DNA of 64,000 nucleotides from Scolanthus callimorphus (Eukaryota; Cnidaria; Anthozoa; Actiniaria; Edwardsiidae). The notes under the pieces are model-generated. The model ran no database searches, was not told the DNA's origin, and saw only the letters and a list, made by a program, of their open reading frames with translations. Both the position numbers and the translations under genes were made by a program. The stretch is taken from positions 20,853,387-20,917,386 of the forward strand of contig CM066918.1 in assembly GCA_033964015.1 (NCBI GenBank), in the 5' to 3' direction. Shown one piece after another: positions 32,645-45,250 of the stretch; positions within the stretch are counted from its first letter, which is position 1; the number at the start of each line of letters is the position of its first letter.

Positions 32645-34430
32645 ACTAGGCTGGTTTACATTAGTGCCGTGACTAATTCTAAACTAATTCTAATTCTAAG
32701 TACCTAATAATGATTAAAAATATATAGATACTATAATTTATCTAGACTAAAAATTATATGATATACTAGCTAAAATACATCAGTGACTAATTGTCCAGCA
32801 GAGTGAGAGGGGACGCTATTTCTCTTACATCTTGTGGAAGGTTATTCAAAATTTTGGGACCACTAAAACTGAAGCTCTTTTTCAATGAGTCAGTTTTAAG
32901 GCGTGGCAAGACAAATCTTGAACCCCTTAAATTGTAGTTTGTAGAGTCCCCCCACGGTTTCAAACAATTCTGACAGCACCTCTGGAGCTAGATTCTGGTT
33001 GATTTTGTGCATTAGTGTTGCCTTTCTTTTTGCACGCCTTTCATTAAGTTTTTCCCAATTCAGTATACCCAGGACTAGATCAGAATTGGTTTGGTTGTGT
33101 GTGCCAAAAATGAGTCTGGCTGCTCTATTCTGATATTTTTGTAGCTTGTCAGCCAACCCCTTGCCAAAAGTGTCTCAAACCTCACAGCAATAAACCAAGT
33201 GCGATTGCACGAGTGAATTATAGACTGTAATTAGTGAGTCTGTCCTGAGTTCCCCTTTTTAGTAATTTGTTCAACACGCTTACCCCATTGGAGATTTTCG
33301 TCGACCAGAACCCCAAGAGTCTTGCTTGATGATACTCTTTTGCGCTTTCCTTTTCGCCTATCTTTAAAGTCGGTTCATGGATTCTAGACAAGCGCTGGCG
33401 AGTTCCTAGTAACATAAATTTTGTTTTGGCAACATTCAAATGTAACTTGTTGGCAATGAGCCAATTATTGACTCTAGCCAATTCCTCATTTGCTCCCTTT
33501 TCAATGTCGCTCTTATCTGTACCGCTCAAGGGTACTGTAGTATCATCAGCAAAGAGACATGGAGTTGCGTCAGAAAGGCAATTTGGCAGATCATTTATAA
33601 AAAGGAGAAACAATAGGGGACCAAAGATGGAACCTGTGGAACCATGTACGGACATGCTTTTCAGTTGAAAACTTATCGTCTATTTTACACGATTGTATTC
33701 TTCCATTTATATAAGATTTCATGAAAGTCAATGATTGATTGATACCGTTAATCATACGGAATTGACGGTCGATGAAAATAACGATATTGAATAAGCCCCT
33801 ATCCATATTGACAAGCCATGAGTTTGTGGAATTTAATAATGCCGTCATGTTAGAATGCAAACGCCTAAAGCCAAATTGCTTATTTGTTAATAAATTATTA
33901 TCTGTGAGGTGAGAATAGAGCTGGTCATACAAAATCCTCTCAAACACCTTACTAATTACTGGGAAGACCGATGTGGGTCGATAATTATGAACTTCATTTC
34001 GGGCGCCATCTTTAAACAATGGGCTAACCCTAGCCTTTTTCCATTCATTTGGAAAAACACCCGAGCCAATTAAACAGTTCAAAATAAATGTCAGTGATTC
34101 TGTAATGACCGGCGCAGCATGCTTTAATATTTTGGCCGAAACCCCATCAAGCCCTGTAGCTTTGGAACCCTACAGTCGTTGAAGCACTTTTAGAACGTTC
34201 CCTTTGTTTGTAGCAGTGAAACTAAATCGGCTCGAAATCGTAGGGATATAATCCCCAAAATTATGATCGCGACTATGGTCCAAGCTAGCGGCAAGTTTAG
34301 GGCTGATTTCTACAAAGAAATTATTGAAGCACTCTGCCATCTCGGCTGGTGACGTAACTGAACCGCCATTTATCTTAATTTCATTGATCGACTTGTGGCT
34401 TAACGTACGACCCATTAAAGTTTGAGTCAC
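32645..34430 (-). pseudogene. 5'-truncated CR1/jockey-like LINE, RT with several breaks
   Basis: Minus-strand order: AEMAECFNNFFVEISPKLAA (34170-34454), FPNEWKKARVSPLFKDGAR and NYRPTSVFPVISKVFERIL (33591-34082), SIFGPLLFLLFINDLPNC and CLFADDTTV (33218-33655), then KYQNRAARLIFGT (32896-33156). The aspartate-bearing SKAFD motif is lost to a frame change near 33770. The FADD box is present. About 250 bases of 3' UTR follow to ~32645. No endonuclease region remains. Confidence 0.8.
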
Positions 34431-34442
34431 GGTAATGCATAA

Positions 34443-37400
34443 TAGTCCAGTCATTCTATGGTTTGACCCGTCACTAATTGCAACAGAAGGTTTTCTTCAC
34501 AATATTGGTCAGTTGAACGTACTAAACAACATACTAAAAGTCCTAAAAAATCCTAGCACGGGAAAGCCTCTAAAATGAGCATCATTGATACGCGCGCTCT
34601 CCTGCAACATGAAAACGAGGCTAAAACCGGAAGTAGCGCCATTTTGCCCGTTTTAATAGTATTTTCTTCCCGATTTTCGAGGATTTGTCGTAATTCTATG
34701 AATGACAAGCTGTTTAATCAATTAATATGGTATTTGCATATCATTTACGCTTAAAGAGAGTGTTTTGGGTTTTCGGTCTTCTCCACTCCCTCATATGTTA
34801 ATTGTTTACGAAGGCGACAAAAATATGAAACAGCTCTAAGGTTATCGTTTTTGTTTCAATAGTCAATAATAAATGTATTTAAAGGTAAAAGGTTCAAAAG
34901 GGAAAGAATGTCCCGAGATCATCATTAATCGGGGAGTTGCAGAGTCCCTTTGCAGTGGCAACATGAGGCGGGTGTGATCATTCTGTTATACTTGCGGCAA
35001 GGAGTAATGATCGTAGTGTGCTACATCCTGTTGGTGCTACATCCTGTGGTACAGTTGCATGCGTAGAAGGTTGTCCGGCGCTCAACCAACAGCTCTTCCC
35101 CCTGCAGCCGCGATCTCCTCTCGAGTGCTATAAGTCTGCTGGAACACGTTGACGTGCTCTCGGAAACAATCGAATGAGATGAAATTCTGGAGTGACGCGC
35201 CACTGTAGTGTAGTTTCGCGAAGTCGTTTCCCATCCCAGGGACGTGTGTAAGGAATATTCCGACACATCTCCACTCCTAGCTGAGCTCGAATTTTCAGGA
35301 CGTTCCAAACGCGTCACAAAGTGTTGCCTTTTGCTAGGGGATGAAATACAAATTCACTACCGCGCCTGGTATGGTGTGGGGGTGCGACCACCTGGTATGG
35401 TGTGGAATAAACGAACAAGTTGCAGTGATCCCCCTCTGAAAGTACTATGAATAACGCTCCTTAGAGCTGTTAAAGAGTTTTCGTCATCCCACACAACTCT
35501 CTATTTGAACTAGTGCTAGGCAGTTCAAATAGGAAGCATAAAGGCCGTGGCATGCCTCTTTCGGTGCGCGTGATTTTGATAAAGGCATTTCATCAAGCCC
35601 TGAAAAATGTAGGAGAAAATGCCATTTTGTATATAGTTGACAAACCAGGTAGATTTTTTTCTTCCTCATGCGCCGCAAATTACTCATAACCTTTTCTAAG
35701 AGTAGGATAGGTGAATCCTACGATGTGCGTGAGCGCGGAACAAATGACGCAAAGCGCGGAACAAATGACGCAAAGCGCGATGCAATTTTTATCGTATCCA
35801 GTTCTGAAAAATGCAAATGAATAAAAGTTGCTGCAATTGGTTGCAGCTACCCCTCTTTCGAGAGATCCCCCTTTCGCTCGCCCAAACATAGAAAAATCAT
35901 ATTACTCCTCCTGGCGATAAATGATCACCAGCCCTTGACGTGCGGCGCCTTCTGTTGTAACAAGAAGGAGTTTGGTTTTAGCGGAGGTTATTTACACGAT
36001 CAAAATTCTGTTATTTGTGCCCGGGATTGCCACAATATCATCACCGCGCTCTTTGCTAGCATTATTTGTTCATGTGTACTCCTTTTTTTCCCGTATGACC
36101 ATTACATCCGTCCTATTGGCTGCGCATTGCTCACTGCATATCACGGCAAACTTCAGCCATTTGGGGTTCGGATTTATTTGCTGGCAGTGTACCGGCGGCA
36201 AAGAAAAAAATGTCATTTGAATTCCAAGTTGAGAAAAAAAAGAAAGTGTCAAAATGGGGTACACACTAGCCCTTCTGGCTGATTTCAAATGTCGCACCCC
36301 GTGTAAGCGTGACACCGAAACAATGTGCTCTCTACGCGAACGAGCAGGGATAGGTGCAGCCCGTGTAACAGCGCTATCGTAGTGCGTATGCAAACCGCAA
36401 ACAGAAATTAGTATGTTAGTCTCTCGACAGAGCAGTTCAGGGCCGCACTTGGCAAGACTTGGGCAGACTTTTCTGACTTTGCAATATAAAGCTTTGCCAG
36501 CTGATTGACTAAAACACAACAGCGCCGACGAGCAGCCTTAGCGCTGTCTTTTTTGCCAGACTTTTGAAGGAACAATAGAATTCGCTGTCAATGAAATATA
36601 AACTCTAAACAGAGGCAGAAATAGGAAAGCAATGGCAAACCTATTTCACGCTAGTGCTACCCAGGCCGGGGAGGGGGGGGGGGGGGGGATGATTGATAAG
36701 GAAAAGCGGACCAACGTGGTTTGAATGCATTTTTATTGAGAAACCGCTGTCAAAAGTCGCTAGGAAAAGCAAGTATAATAACTGCCTGTATGCCAAAGTT
36801 ATCGCAGTCTTCCGTTTTGCCCATTTAATCACTAATTCATCATTTTTTAGTATTCATTCTCTTTTGTCCCGCCTGAATTCGAAAAACGAAGCCCTTTTAT
36901 GTGGAACTTTTTGTCATTTGGATGTGTGTGTGTGTGCGACCACAGTCTTAGAACAAAACACTTTGCCTAATTTTCGGCAAATCTTTGCTGGAAAATTATT
37001 ATGTGGCAAAAATGAAAACTTTGCTCCTCTGAAATAATATGATACAAAATTATTGGCTAGAACCACTTCAACTGACTAGTTCGTGTAATCAGTGAATGTA
37101 GCGTTCAGTTGACAAGCAAATAAACTTTTGAAAAACTCATGCTCATTGTTTTTCTAAAATTGCTCTTTTAAAATCGAAGAATTAGATATTTCTACATAGA
37201 ATACATTGCAATGAATGACTAAATATAAATTTGGAACACTCGCAGTCGCCTTTATTAACGTGTGCATAATTAGCAGGGAAAACCCTCACTGCTAATCCCG
37301 CGTACTCTCGACAAAACTGCTCCAGAGAGTTGAGTTGACGGCTGATTCTTTGGTATGTTTACCTGTAGAAAGATGATTTCTAATCTTCCTATAGTAACTG

Positions 37401-38022
37401 AGGCAATTCTTCTCGAGCGGTTCTCTATTCAGATGCTTGTGTGGCGGCAAAGAAACGCAACACTTTTAGTAGTGACGGGCTTTACTCAATTAGGTAGCTA
37501 GCTAGACCTTCGCATTCGTAGCAGATTCAATCAACTTTATTTTATATTCATAATAATCTAAACTCAGTTTGTTTGAGGCAGATTGTGGTGTCAAAGCATG
37601 CGAGCAAGAAAATTGCGAGTTCAACATTCTATTAATGCTCAACTTGCTCAAGAAATTTTCAGCAAGAAATACTCAGCCGTTTGAGAGAAAAATAAAAAAT
37701 ATGAAATAAAACTTAGTCTACATGACTAATATTAATATTAGGATTGAAATTTTGGATATCATTTGGACATTTCCTTGCACAAAAGAAAGAAATCTTGGAT
37801 AATATTTAGGAAGTATTATGCACAGCCTCGTTCTCATGCAGAAAAAAATCCTTTCCAAGGCGACCTAAAAAACGCTATTTTTCACCGTGTTCCCGTGATA
37901 GGATTTCTTAGGACTTTTAGTATGTTATAAAGGGGGACTTTCTGCACCTGAAACCGTCGAGAAACCTTCTGTTGCAATTAGTGACGGGTTGACCCCTTTT
38001 TTTCCATAGAATGACTGGACTA
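34443..38022. mobile_element. 3.6-kb non-autonomous DNA element with ~130-bp inverted ends, TAA duplication
   Basis: The left end TAGTCCAGTCATTCTATGG and its inverted copy ending CTGGACTA at 38022 are flanked by TAA (34440-34442 and 38023-38025). Inverted matching continues inward about 130 bp with small gaps (GTCACTAATTGCAACAGAAG; CATACTAAAAGTCCTAA). No transposase is visible in 34600-37890. The TAA duplication would fit a PIF/Harbinger relationship, but the ends are unlike the two Harbinger elements in this window. Confidence 0.7.
34600..37890. other. interior of the 3.6-kb element: non-coding, simple repeats
   Basis: Only short open frames without motifs. Notable: a 21-bp direct repeat (AAGCGCGGAACAAATGACGC) at about 35733-35776, a run of about sixteen G bases near 36673-36688, and a (GT)n run near 36921-36936. 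Confidence 0.5.
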
Positions 38023-38223
38023 TAATTAGGTCACGTGGAGTGAATTTTCATGAAGGTCGTTTTGATATCTGTGAACGAGTGCTAACCGTAGGGGCTACGA
38101 CAAAGTTCTTTTCAGAGTTTCCACTTTTACTTCAAATTTGGTCGATTTTAGCCTTCAGTTGTCCTTTAAGCTTCCCTTTCTCTTTAGTGCTCTTTATACT
38201 ATTGACGTATCCAGGATCCATTA

Positions 38224-38348
38224 GAGCAATTTTCATATGACTGTCGTGAAACCAATCGCAAAGTAATTACACAAATTCTGAATAAAACGTATAGGAGTAA
38301 TTACAAAATAATTGCGAATCGCTCGCGACAGTCATGTGAAATCCGCTC
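38224..38348. repeat. MITE, family A copy 2 (TA flanks)
   Basis: The ends GAGCAATTTTCATATGACTG and, inverted, GAGCGGATTTCACATGACTG are flanked by TA. This is a 125-bp relative of the MITE at 7227-7481. Confidence 0.75.
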
Positions 38349-38369
38349 TATTCAATCCAAAAATGCAGT

Positions 38370-39130
38370 TCACCATTTATGCGAGCTCTCTTCTCGCCAC
38401 TGCCTATCGACCATCTGTCCATTGCTATGCGGATGATACGCAGCTATATGTATCGTTTAGTCCTGCAGAATAGACAGGCCAGGCAGATGCTCTTGCAGTT
38501 TTGGAAAATTCTGTGGAGGCAATCAGGGGCTGGATGCAATAAAATAGACTGCTGTTAAATGAAAGCAAGACTGAGTTCATTCTAATTGGAACACGGCGGC
38601 AGCTTGCAAAAATGAATCTCGAACATGTCCACGTAGGCGCTGCTGAAATCGCGCCCCATACCCCGTTAAAAATCTTGGAGTCTGGTTTGGTTCTCACTTA
38701 TCGATGGACCACCATATATAAGCATTCTTCTACCTCTACCATATAAGTAGGATAAGGCAATATTAAACTAAAAGCTGTACTGAGACCCTCATTCACGCGT
38801 TTGTTACCAGCCGAATTTACTACTGCAATAGTGTTTAATTCGATTCAGCAGACTATCAACTCAAGAAATTGCAGCGCATTCATAATGCAGCGGCTCGTCT
38901 AGTTTTTAAGAACGAAGTATTGCCACATTACCCCATTGCTGAAGTCTCTGCACTGGCTACCTGTTAAGCAGCGTATTGTTTTTAAATTTTACTCACCACT
39001 TTCAAGGTCATTCATGGCTTGGCGCCATAGTACCTCAGTGAATTAATATCAATTAATCTCAGAACAAACTATTCTCTTAGAAGTAATGACAGCCTAATGT
39101 GTGGATGGATTTTCAACAAATTGCTGATTT
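38370..39130 (+). pseudogene. L2/CR1-like LINE fragment with stops
   Basis: The plus strand reads LLATAYRPSVHCYADDTQLY (the YADD box), LENSVEAIRGWMQ, NRLLLNESKTEFILIGTRRQ, then after frame changes IYYCNSV, KLQRIHNAAARLVF and LHWLPVKQR-like sequence. At least four stops or frame changes break it. Only the region from the DD box to the C-terminus remains. Confidence 0.75.
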
Positions 39131-39309
39131 CAAAAGATCAGTAAACCATGGAAATGTTCTATTATCAAATAAACTTTGGTAAACCAATGAAATTATTATA
39201 AGTTTTTATGACATTTTAATTCTCAGGGACAGCAAAGCCTATGGGAACCCTTTGGGGGTGGCAAAACGGGCCTGGTCCAATAAATGATTGTTTGAACCCT
39301 AAAAGATAA

Positions 39310-39866
39310 CATGATAATAATAATAATAATTTATTAACCTTATATCCTAATACAGGTATATCGGTATAGATATCAACTGAAAAATATATGAATATAAAAC
39401 GAAAATTACAAAACGAATCGAGGCTATTAAGACTGATCTTTCATTGAAAACAAATACAAGAATAGCAACTTAGTGTCTAACTTCATGTATTGCTATTTAA
39501 TTTACAAAGGCGTTCAATAAAATCAGTCCTTCAATTTTTAATTGGTTCGACATTATAATTGACAGTATAGTGGAATTCGTCCCCAACTTCTTGTGTTTGA
39601 CAGAGGGGGCATAGTCTATCAGCACGCGCAATAGAATTGTAACGACCCGTTTCTATCGGGAGTCTGTGGGCAGAAATACGCCTGCGTTTAACAGCCTTCC
39701 TTATGTTAAAATTTGAAACCTCGTCTAAATACTTTTCAAACACAAAAGACGATTTTACTTGACGATAGGTTCTCAGTTTTCCCTGACCCACAGAATTATC
39801 AGTTGAGGTGTTTGACAACTTCGACTTCCAGAAATCTGACCAAATATCTGAAAGCTTTTTACGCAA
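39310..39866 (-). pseudogene. LINE 3' end: zinc-binding RT C-terminus and ATT tail
   Basis: The frame 39531-39866 gives GKLRTYRQVKSSFVFEKYLD, AVKRRRISAHRLPIETGRY and RLCPLCQTQEVGDEFHY, the cysteine-containing C-terminal domain of many cnidarian LINEs. About 220 bases downstream lies (ATT)n on the minus strand at 39312-39332, probably the 3' tail. The rest of the element is missing. Confidence 0.7.
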
Positions 39867-39976
39867 TTTTTGGCTAAAATGTTACATGACAGCAAATGAA
39901 TTTTCCTTTATAACACAAGCGAAGCGAACAAGCTGGGAATAGAAAGATGCCATGTATACTAAACTAGGCATACTCC

Positions 39977-40253
39977 TACTTCAGAAAAGGTTGCACCATC
40001 ACAACTGTCTGCTGTAGCCCGCGGTGCGTCATGGGAGAAACTAAGAATAACAAAATAATTGTGTTAACCGAGTGCAAAATGTTTTGCGAGTGATCTATTG
40101 TAGAATCATTTGGCATAAGCAGGGTGATAAGTATAGCTATTTATTCTATAAAACAGTGTGCATGATTCTGTTTTGGTATACCTATTTACTCCCATGATGC
40201 ATCGCGGGCTACAACAGGCAGTTGTAACAGTGCAACCTTTTCTGAAGTAGCTG
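39977..40253. repeat. MITE with ~62-bp inverted ends
   Basis: CTACTTCAGAAAAGGTTGCA at the left is matched inverted at the right, and the pairing extends to CGTCATGGGAG/CTCCCATGATG. Length 277 bp, no coding sequence. Confidence 0.8.
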
Positions 40254-41360
40254 TATTATGTGCTGTTTTTTTAACTACATATTGGGTGAAATATGGGGTG
40301 GTGACTCACAGACACGCTACAATATGTCTAGTTACACTATTGAACAATGAACAGGAGGTATGAAAATGTAAGCACTCATAACCCAATTAAAAAAAAAGAA
40401 TGCAAGGAACAAACTTGATAAAGCTCCATACTATGAGCTCCCAATGGGCTTAGAACATTTTACGTTTTACATCCTGTACCTCATTTAATAGAAACCATTA
40501 TTATTAAAGAGCTCAAGAAGCTAATAAAACAGTAATTTATTTTTGACCAATTGTACAGTTCTATATTGAAATAGATAATTGTTCTAAAAATATAATTTTT
40601 CCATAAAAAAATAAGTATAAAAAAATATAATACATAAATGCTAATAAATAACAACTGAACTTTCGCTCAAAGTGTTATAGAATATAATTTTTCAATAATT
40701 GTTACTCTGTCACAGAAGAGAAAGTATATGTGTAAGAAAAGGCCAATAAACACAGAGTTTGTTTTTGAATTCAAATTTTGTAGTCAATGCAAAAGCAGGC
40801 TCAATAACTATCGGCCAACATTTTGATTAAACAAAGAGCAGATGTTGTGGAATTTCTTTCCAATTTATTTTTGTAAGAACATTGCTCAAAATTAAGAAAA
40901 AAAGCCTTAGCATATTTTTACGCCTCTGAACTTTAAGGTTTTTGTTCTGAAGAAGAAGTTGGCACAATTTTATGCCTAAATGAAATGAAGAAAGCTAGGC
41001 ATAAAACATAAGAATCAATTTATGCTATTTCTTGGATTTGTATTTTCCAAGATGTGCATTTATAGAGTTTGCAATTTAGTTGGTGTGCTCTTTGCTATCT
41101 GCTTTTGGAAACATTTTGAAGAAAGTATAGTTAATGACTGAGTTTGCACAAGGATTTAGAGCACTTTTTTTGCTGTCCACTAACATTAACTAACATTTAA
41201 CAATTTTTCTCGAAGTTGATGCTGCGAGGTTGTACAGTTGGTGTGATGTTAAAATACTAAAGATGGTGTAATGTTAAAATTGGGGGACTGGGAAATGGAG
41301 CATTATTGGTGGAAAGGTCAGATGGTAATGAGTAATAGTGAGATGGTGGTAATGAGAAAT
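40254..41360. other. non-coding (A+T)-rich stretch
   Basis: No open frame of interest and no inverted repeat found; oligo-A and oligo-T runs are frequent. Confidence 0.4.
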
Positions 41361-42343
41361 TTACAGACATGTAATGTCGTGGGGGTTAGGTGGTGCTAGT
41401 GGGTATGGTTCTTTGGGGCGGGTGTAGTTAAATACAACTTGTGGCCTCACTGTTGTAAGGGATGTGTCAAAGATATTATTTGATTTTGTGGCAGCAGATG
41501 ATGTTGAATTGACAATGATATTATCTGATGCAGTGGCAGCTGATGTTGTGGCAGGGGCAATGGTGTCCGATGTGATAGTGGAAAATGTTTGTGAAATGGG
41601 TATGTAATCATGATCTTCGTCAAACAATGATGACTGCCACTGTTCTTGGGAAAGAAATGAAAGCTTAGAAATTATTTTGTCTTGGTTTTCTAGAAGCGTA
41701 ATGAATTGCGTGCTGGGGTGGCTTACTGATGAGTTCAAATTGTCCAATGCCGTATAAAGAAGAAAAAGCTTAAGTGGGGCCATTTGAAAGGGGGGGGGGG
41801 GGGGGGGGGGGTTAGACTGGGCTTGGAATGTTATCGACATTGATACTTGAAGGTTTGATTCTGGTGTTTCATCGGACGTGCCTGTTATAAGCTGTTCTTC
41901 AATTTTTTCGTGGTCTTTAATAGTTGGTAGCTGCCCTGACTCTGTTTTTCTGAGGGCTCCTCAAGTTTCGTTGGAGGCTTAGCTCGTCATCTGAAAAAAA
42001 AGATTTATAGTTTATTATCTGTGCAAAGTACAAAGTGTTTGGTTTACAGCATTGGCAGAGTGTGTTTTGCATGTAGGGAGGGTAGTGGTCACTGTTTGTG
42101 GGGAAGGGGGATAGGTGAAATAGGAGGGACTGTTGTCAAAATCTTTAGCCAATTTGAGTAAACAGACTGAAAAGTCATACCTGCTACTGCCAGAAGTCTA
42201 GTAATGTGTTCCTTTCTATCCCACGTTGCATTTATATAATTATACTCCCGAAAAGGTTCTTTTGATGCAGAAGCTTTTATTATTCCCACTTCAGCTGTTT
42301 CAATAAACAATGCCACTGCATACCTCCACCTCTTTCTTGTCAT
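41361..42343 (-). pseudogene. two exon-like coding fragments, family uncertain
   Basis: The upstream piece (42178-42343) reads RKRWRYAVALFIETAEVGII and YINATWDRKEHITRLLAVAG and ends at a donor (GCAG/GTATGA). After an intron with a T-rich acceptor (near 41991), the frame gives PTIKDHEKIEEQLITGTSDE, then a Pro run encoded by about 22 G bases on plus (41790-41811), then LLENQDKIISKLSFLSQEQW and a Thr/Ser/Ala-rich C-terminus. Stops occur just after the acceptor. The helix LLENQDKIISKL is like coils in BEN-associated cnidarian proteins, but this is a guess. Confidence 0.35.
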
Positions 42344-43115
42344 TCAGTCATTTCTGTGAATAGCAATTTGATACAGTCACCAGTTCTCCATTGTATCAGT
42401 ACATTTACTTTTAAATGATAGAGAAGTCCTTGGGAGGGGATACTCCCTTAATTATTGAAATAATCCGTATAAAAGAGATTCCTCTAGTATCTAAAATAAC
42501 GAGCCAAAAAAAACAAAATATTTTTCGTCCGTGTCTCGATTTTGGCAAAGAAAAAAAATTAACATGGTACAAATGAGATGTTCTATTATTCTCACTAAAA
42601 AACGAATGGTTTGTGATATGTTTTCATGGCGTCAAAATAATAATTTCCAAACTTTGCAATAAACTTTGCACCAATAAACAATAAAAATAGATAAAAGCAG
42701 GTCTGGGATATTTTCGTAAATCGTTTGCTATACAAAGAAATATCAAGATGGGATGAGGAATGGATGGATTATAAACGGTACAGCAACAGTAGCTAGAGAA
42801 GAGACAGGGGATTATATCTAGCTCAAGACAGCTTGCTGTCTTTTTAATAATGTCTGATGCACACTAATGCCATAAACGACATAAGAAAAATAGCACACGT
42901 ACCAAATTTAGTGGTTCGAAAGCGTTGCAATCCACAAAAATCACTACTTTTGACTTTTCACCAAGAAACCTTGACATCATGAGTCTCTCAAAGACGTCGA
43001 GTTTTTATTTCCAAAGCTCCGTCGTCGCTTCACTATTACTCGTGAAATTAGACTATTCCAAAATTTCAATTAGACCTTTGCGATTACCGATACAACGTAG
43101 CTTAATTGACATGGA
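42344..43115. other. non-coding stretch, no feature recognised
   Basis: (A+T)-rich sequence with short frames only. Confidence 0.4.
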
Positions 43116-43690
43116 CAAATAAGATGAAATACACAGGAAAAAGCAAGCGCGCTTGCCATGGATGCATTGATTGTCAAATGTTTTCGACAGCCCCTCGTCT
43201 AATTTAACAGCCGAGGCCATGCTTTCAAAATGAGTTTGATTGGTCGACAAGCGAAGTGCTTCGCGACAAAACTAAAAAGAAGTTTTGAACATGAATCGAG
43301 AAACTTATTATTTCAAAATGGGTGTTTTAAGGAAAGAAACATGTACTTTAGAGTATTTAAACTTAGCAAGCACTAGTTGGATAAAGAAAGAATAAAGAAA
43401 TAATAACAAATAAGATGAAATACACAGGAAAAAGGAAGCGCGCTTGCCATGGATGCATTGATTGTCAAACGTTTTCGACAGCCCCTCGTCTAATTTAACA
43501 GCCGAGGCCATGCTTTCAAAATGAGTTTGATTGGTCGACAAGCGAAATGCTTCGCGACAAAAGTAAAAGAAGAAGTTTTGAACATGAATCGAGAAACTTA
43601 TTATTTCAAAATGGGTGTTTTAAGGGAAGAAACATGTACTTTAGAGTATTTAAACTTAGCAAGCACTAGTTGGATAAAGAAAGCTGGAAA
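43116..43690. repeat. recent tandem duplication, period 291 bp
   Basis: CAAATAAGATGAAATACACA starts at 43116 and again at 43407. The copies differ at only a handful of positions through to GCACTAGTTGGATAAAGAAAG. A 17-base (AATAA-rich) joint separates them. The shared open frame on minus (MSTNQTHFESMASAVKLDEG) is probably fortuitous. Confidence 0.9.
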
Positions 43691-43799
43691 GAAGTGAGAA
43701 ATCTAAGGTAATTTCGTTGCTTTTAGACCGTCTCGGATATTGAAAGGCATGAATAGAGAACCCGGATCGCACGATCCGATATTCGGAACTACAACTGAG

Positions 43800-43982
43800 G
43801 ATATGTAGATGTTCAGGCAAGCCTGTGGCCGCGTAGCACTAAATTCAACAGAGTGGAGATAAGGAATTAACCTTGTGTGAAAGATAATGTGCTAATGAAA
43901 TGTCCCATTTGTGCTTTTGAGCGTTAGCCCTGTTGAACTTAGTGCTACGCGGCCACAGACTTGCCTGAACATCTACATATAT
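43800..43982. repeat. foldback repeat, ~50-bp arms
   Basis: ATATGTAGATGTTCAGGCAA at the left is matched inverted at 43931-43981 with two or three differences. The loop of about 80 bases contains AATGTCCCATTTGTGC, whose relative occurs inverted near 60712-60740. Confidence 0.75.
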
Positions 43983-43992
43983 TCACTTCATT

Positions 43993-45250
43993 AGAACGTT
44001 TTACCGTAACTGGGGTTTGCTATGCTAATGAGTTTGTAAAATGCTAATGAGCTGGTTTGTCTGCTAAGCACGTCAGAGGTCTTTAGTACAAGGAATTCAC
44101 CTAAAATCGTTTTCTAAAACTCTAAGAAAAATGAGTTAAACGTTCGTTTTTTTAACCTTTACAGCGAATGTTTGTGATTTTGGACCTTCCCGTTTTAGTC
44201 AATTTTAAAATTAAAATGGTGAACATGAACTGAACACGCGGTAATCCACACGCGCTGCGAAGCGTGGAAACTCAAATCTCTCGCGCAAGAAAAATTTGTT
44301 TTGATCAACACAAGAACTTCCTGACTAATTAGGATTCCGAACGTGCCGGTAATTTTGAATTTCTTCTCAACAGAAGCAAATCGGTACTAAGTCGATTTTC
44401 TTGGCATTTTCTTTCCTTTGGAATAAAATATAAAGTCTACAACTTAAGAAAGTTCTGCAAAATCGGTATTACAGCATGTTACAGGGCTTCGGCTACGGTA
44501 CGGCTCCAGGAAAACCTGGAAAGTCTTGGATTTTTATTACTCCTGGAAAGTCCTTGAAACTCGTGGAATTTCGAGCAAAGTCCTGGAAAAATCTGGAAAA
44601 ATGAAACGTATTTCATCATTCACAAAATCAAGGATGTAATAATTCCTAAAAGTCGTTTTCAAGCTTGAAACGTTATCGAAAATGGACTGACAAGGATGGA
44701 AATTATCCTGGATTAAAACTGCTGGAAAAATTCCGAAACAGCTCCTTAAGAGGCGTTGTCAGGATCGAGCAAAGTTGGAAATCAACCCAAAAATCAAAAT
44801 TCTGAAACTCTGTCGCAATAAACCTTACTATATGCCCCATTCATGGGTATAATTTATTTTATCCAAATCTCTTTATTCTCTCTTGGAGACGCGTTTTCGT
44901 TAAAGGGGTAATTTTGGCTGAGAAAAACGAAAAAAGGCAAATTTGAAAAATCTATAAAATAATGCAGAAAAATTTGAAGCTAACGAAACTTGGTCCAGAT
45001 GTTAACTGTAGACTGTAGTCTATGAAGATATATATTTCATTGAAATTAAAAGTGTTTTTCATTTTGGAAAATTCCATGAAAGATCGCCTATTTTCCTTGT
45101 ACTTGTACTATCAGCGAGTATGGTCGATCTGTCAAAGCATATCTCGAGTACTAGGTGGCTTTGGGGTGATTTATTTATATCAATCAAAAGTACTCACATT
45201 GGGGAAGTTTTTGGTGTATTCAGTCTGGTGGGCCGGTTTTTTCGATTTGA
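43993..45250 (+). repeat. long inverted repeat, left copy
   Basis: Mate of 59113-60553. It contains conserved non-coding blocks such as GCTAATGAGTTTG, TATAATTTATTTTATCC and ATTGAAATTAAAAGTGTTTT. A partly repetitive CCTGGAAAGTCC-rich stretch (44500-44600) has no clear match in the right copy. An open frame at 45022-45345 is shared in part with the mate (ISLKLKVFFIL), but the frame is not kept throughout, so it is probably not coding. Confidence 0.85.

Noticed and set aside
36660..36690. Long G run as a possible regulatory G-quadruplex
   Set aside because: Similar G or C runs occur at 11931, 41790 and 52589 without a shared context; simple slippage in repeat-rich DNA is enough to explain them.
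43053..43541. Repeated minus-strand frame starting MSTNQTHFESMASAVKLDEG
   Set aside because: Its repetition is explained by the 291-bp DNA duplication; the frames diverge at once outside the copies and show no domain.
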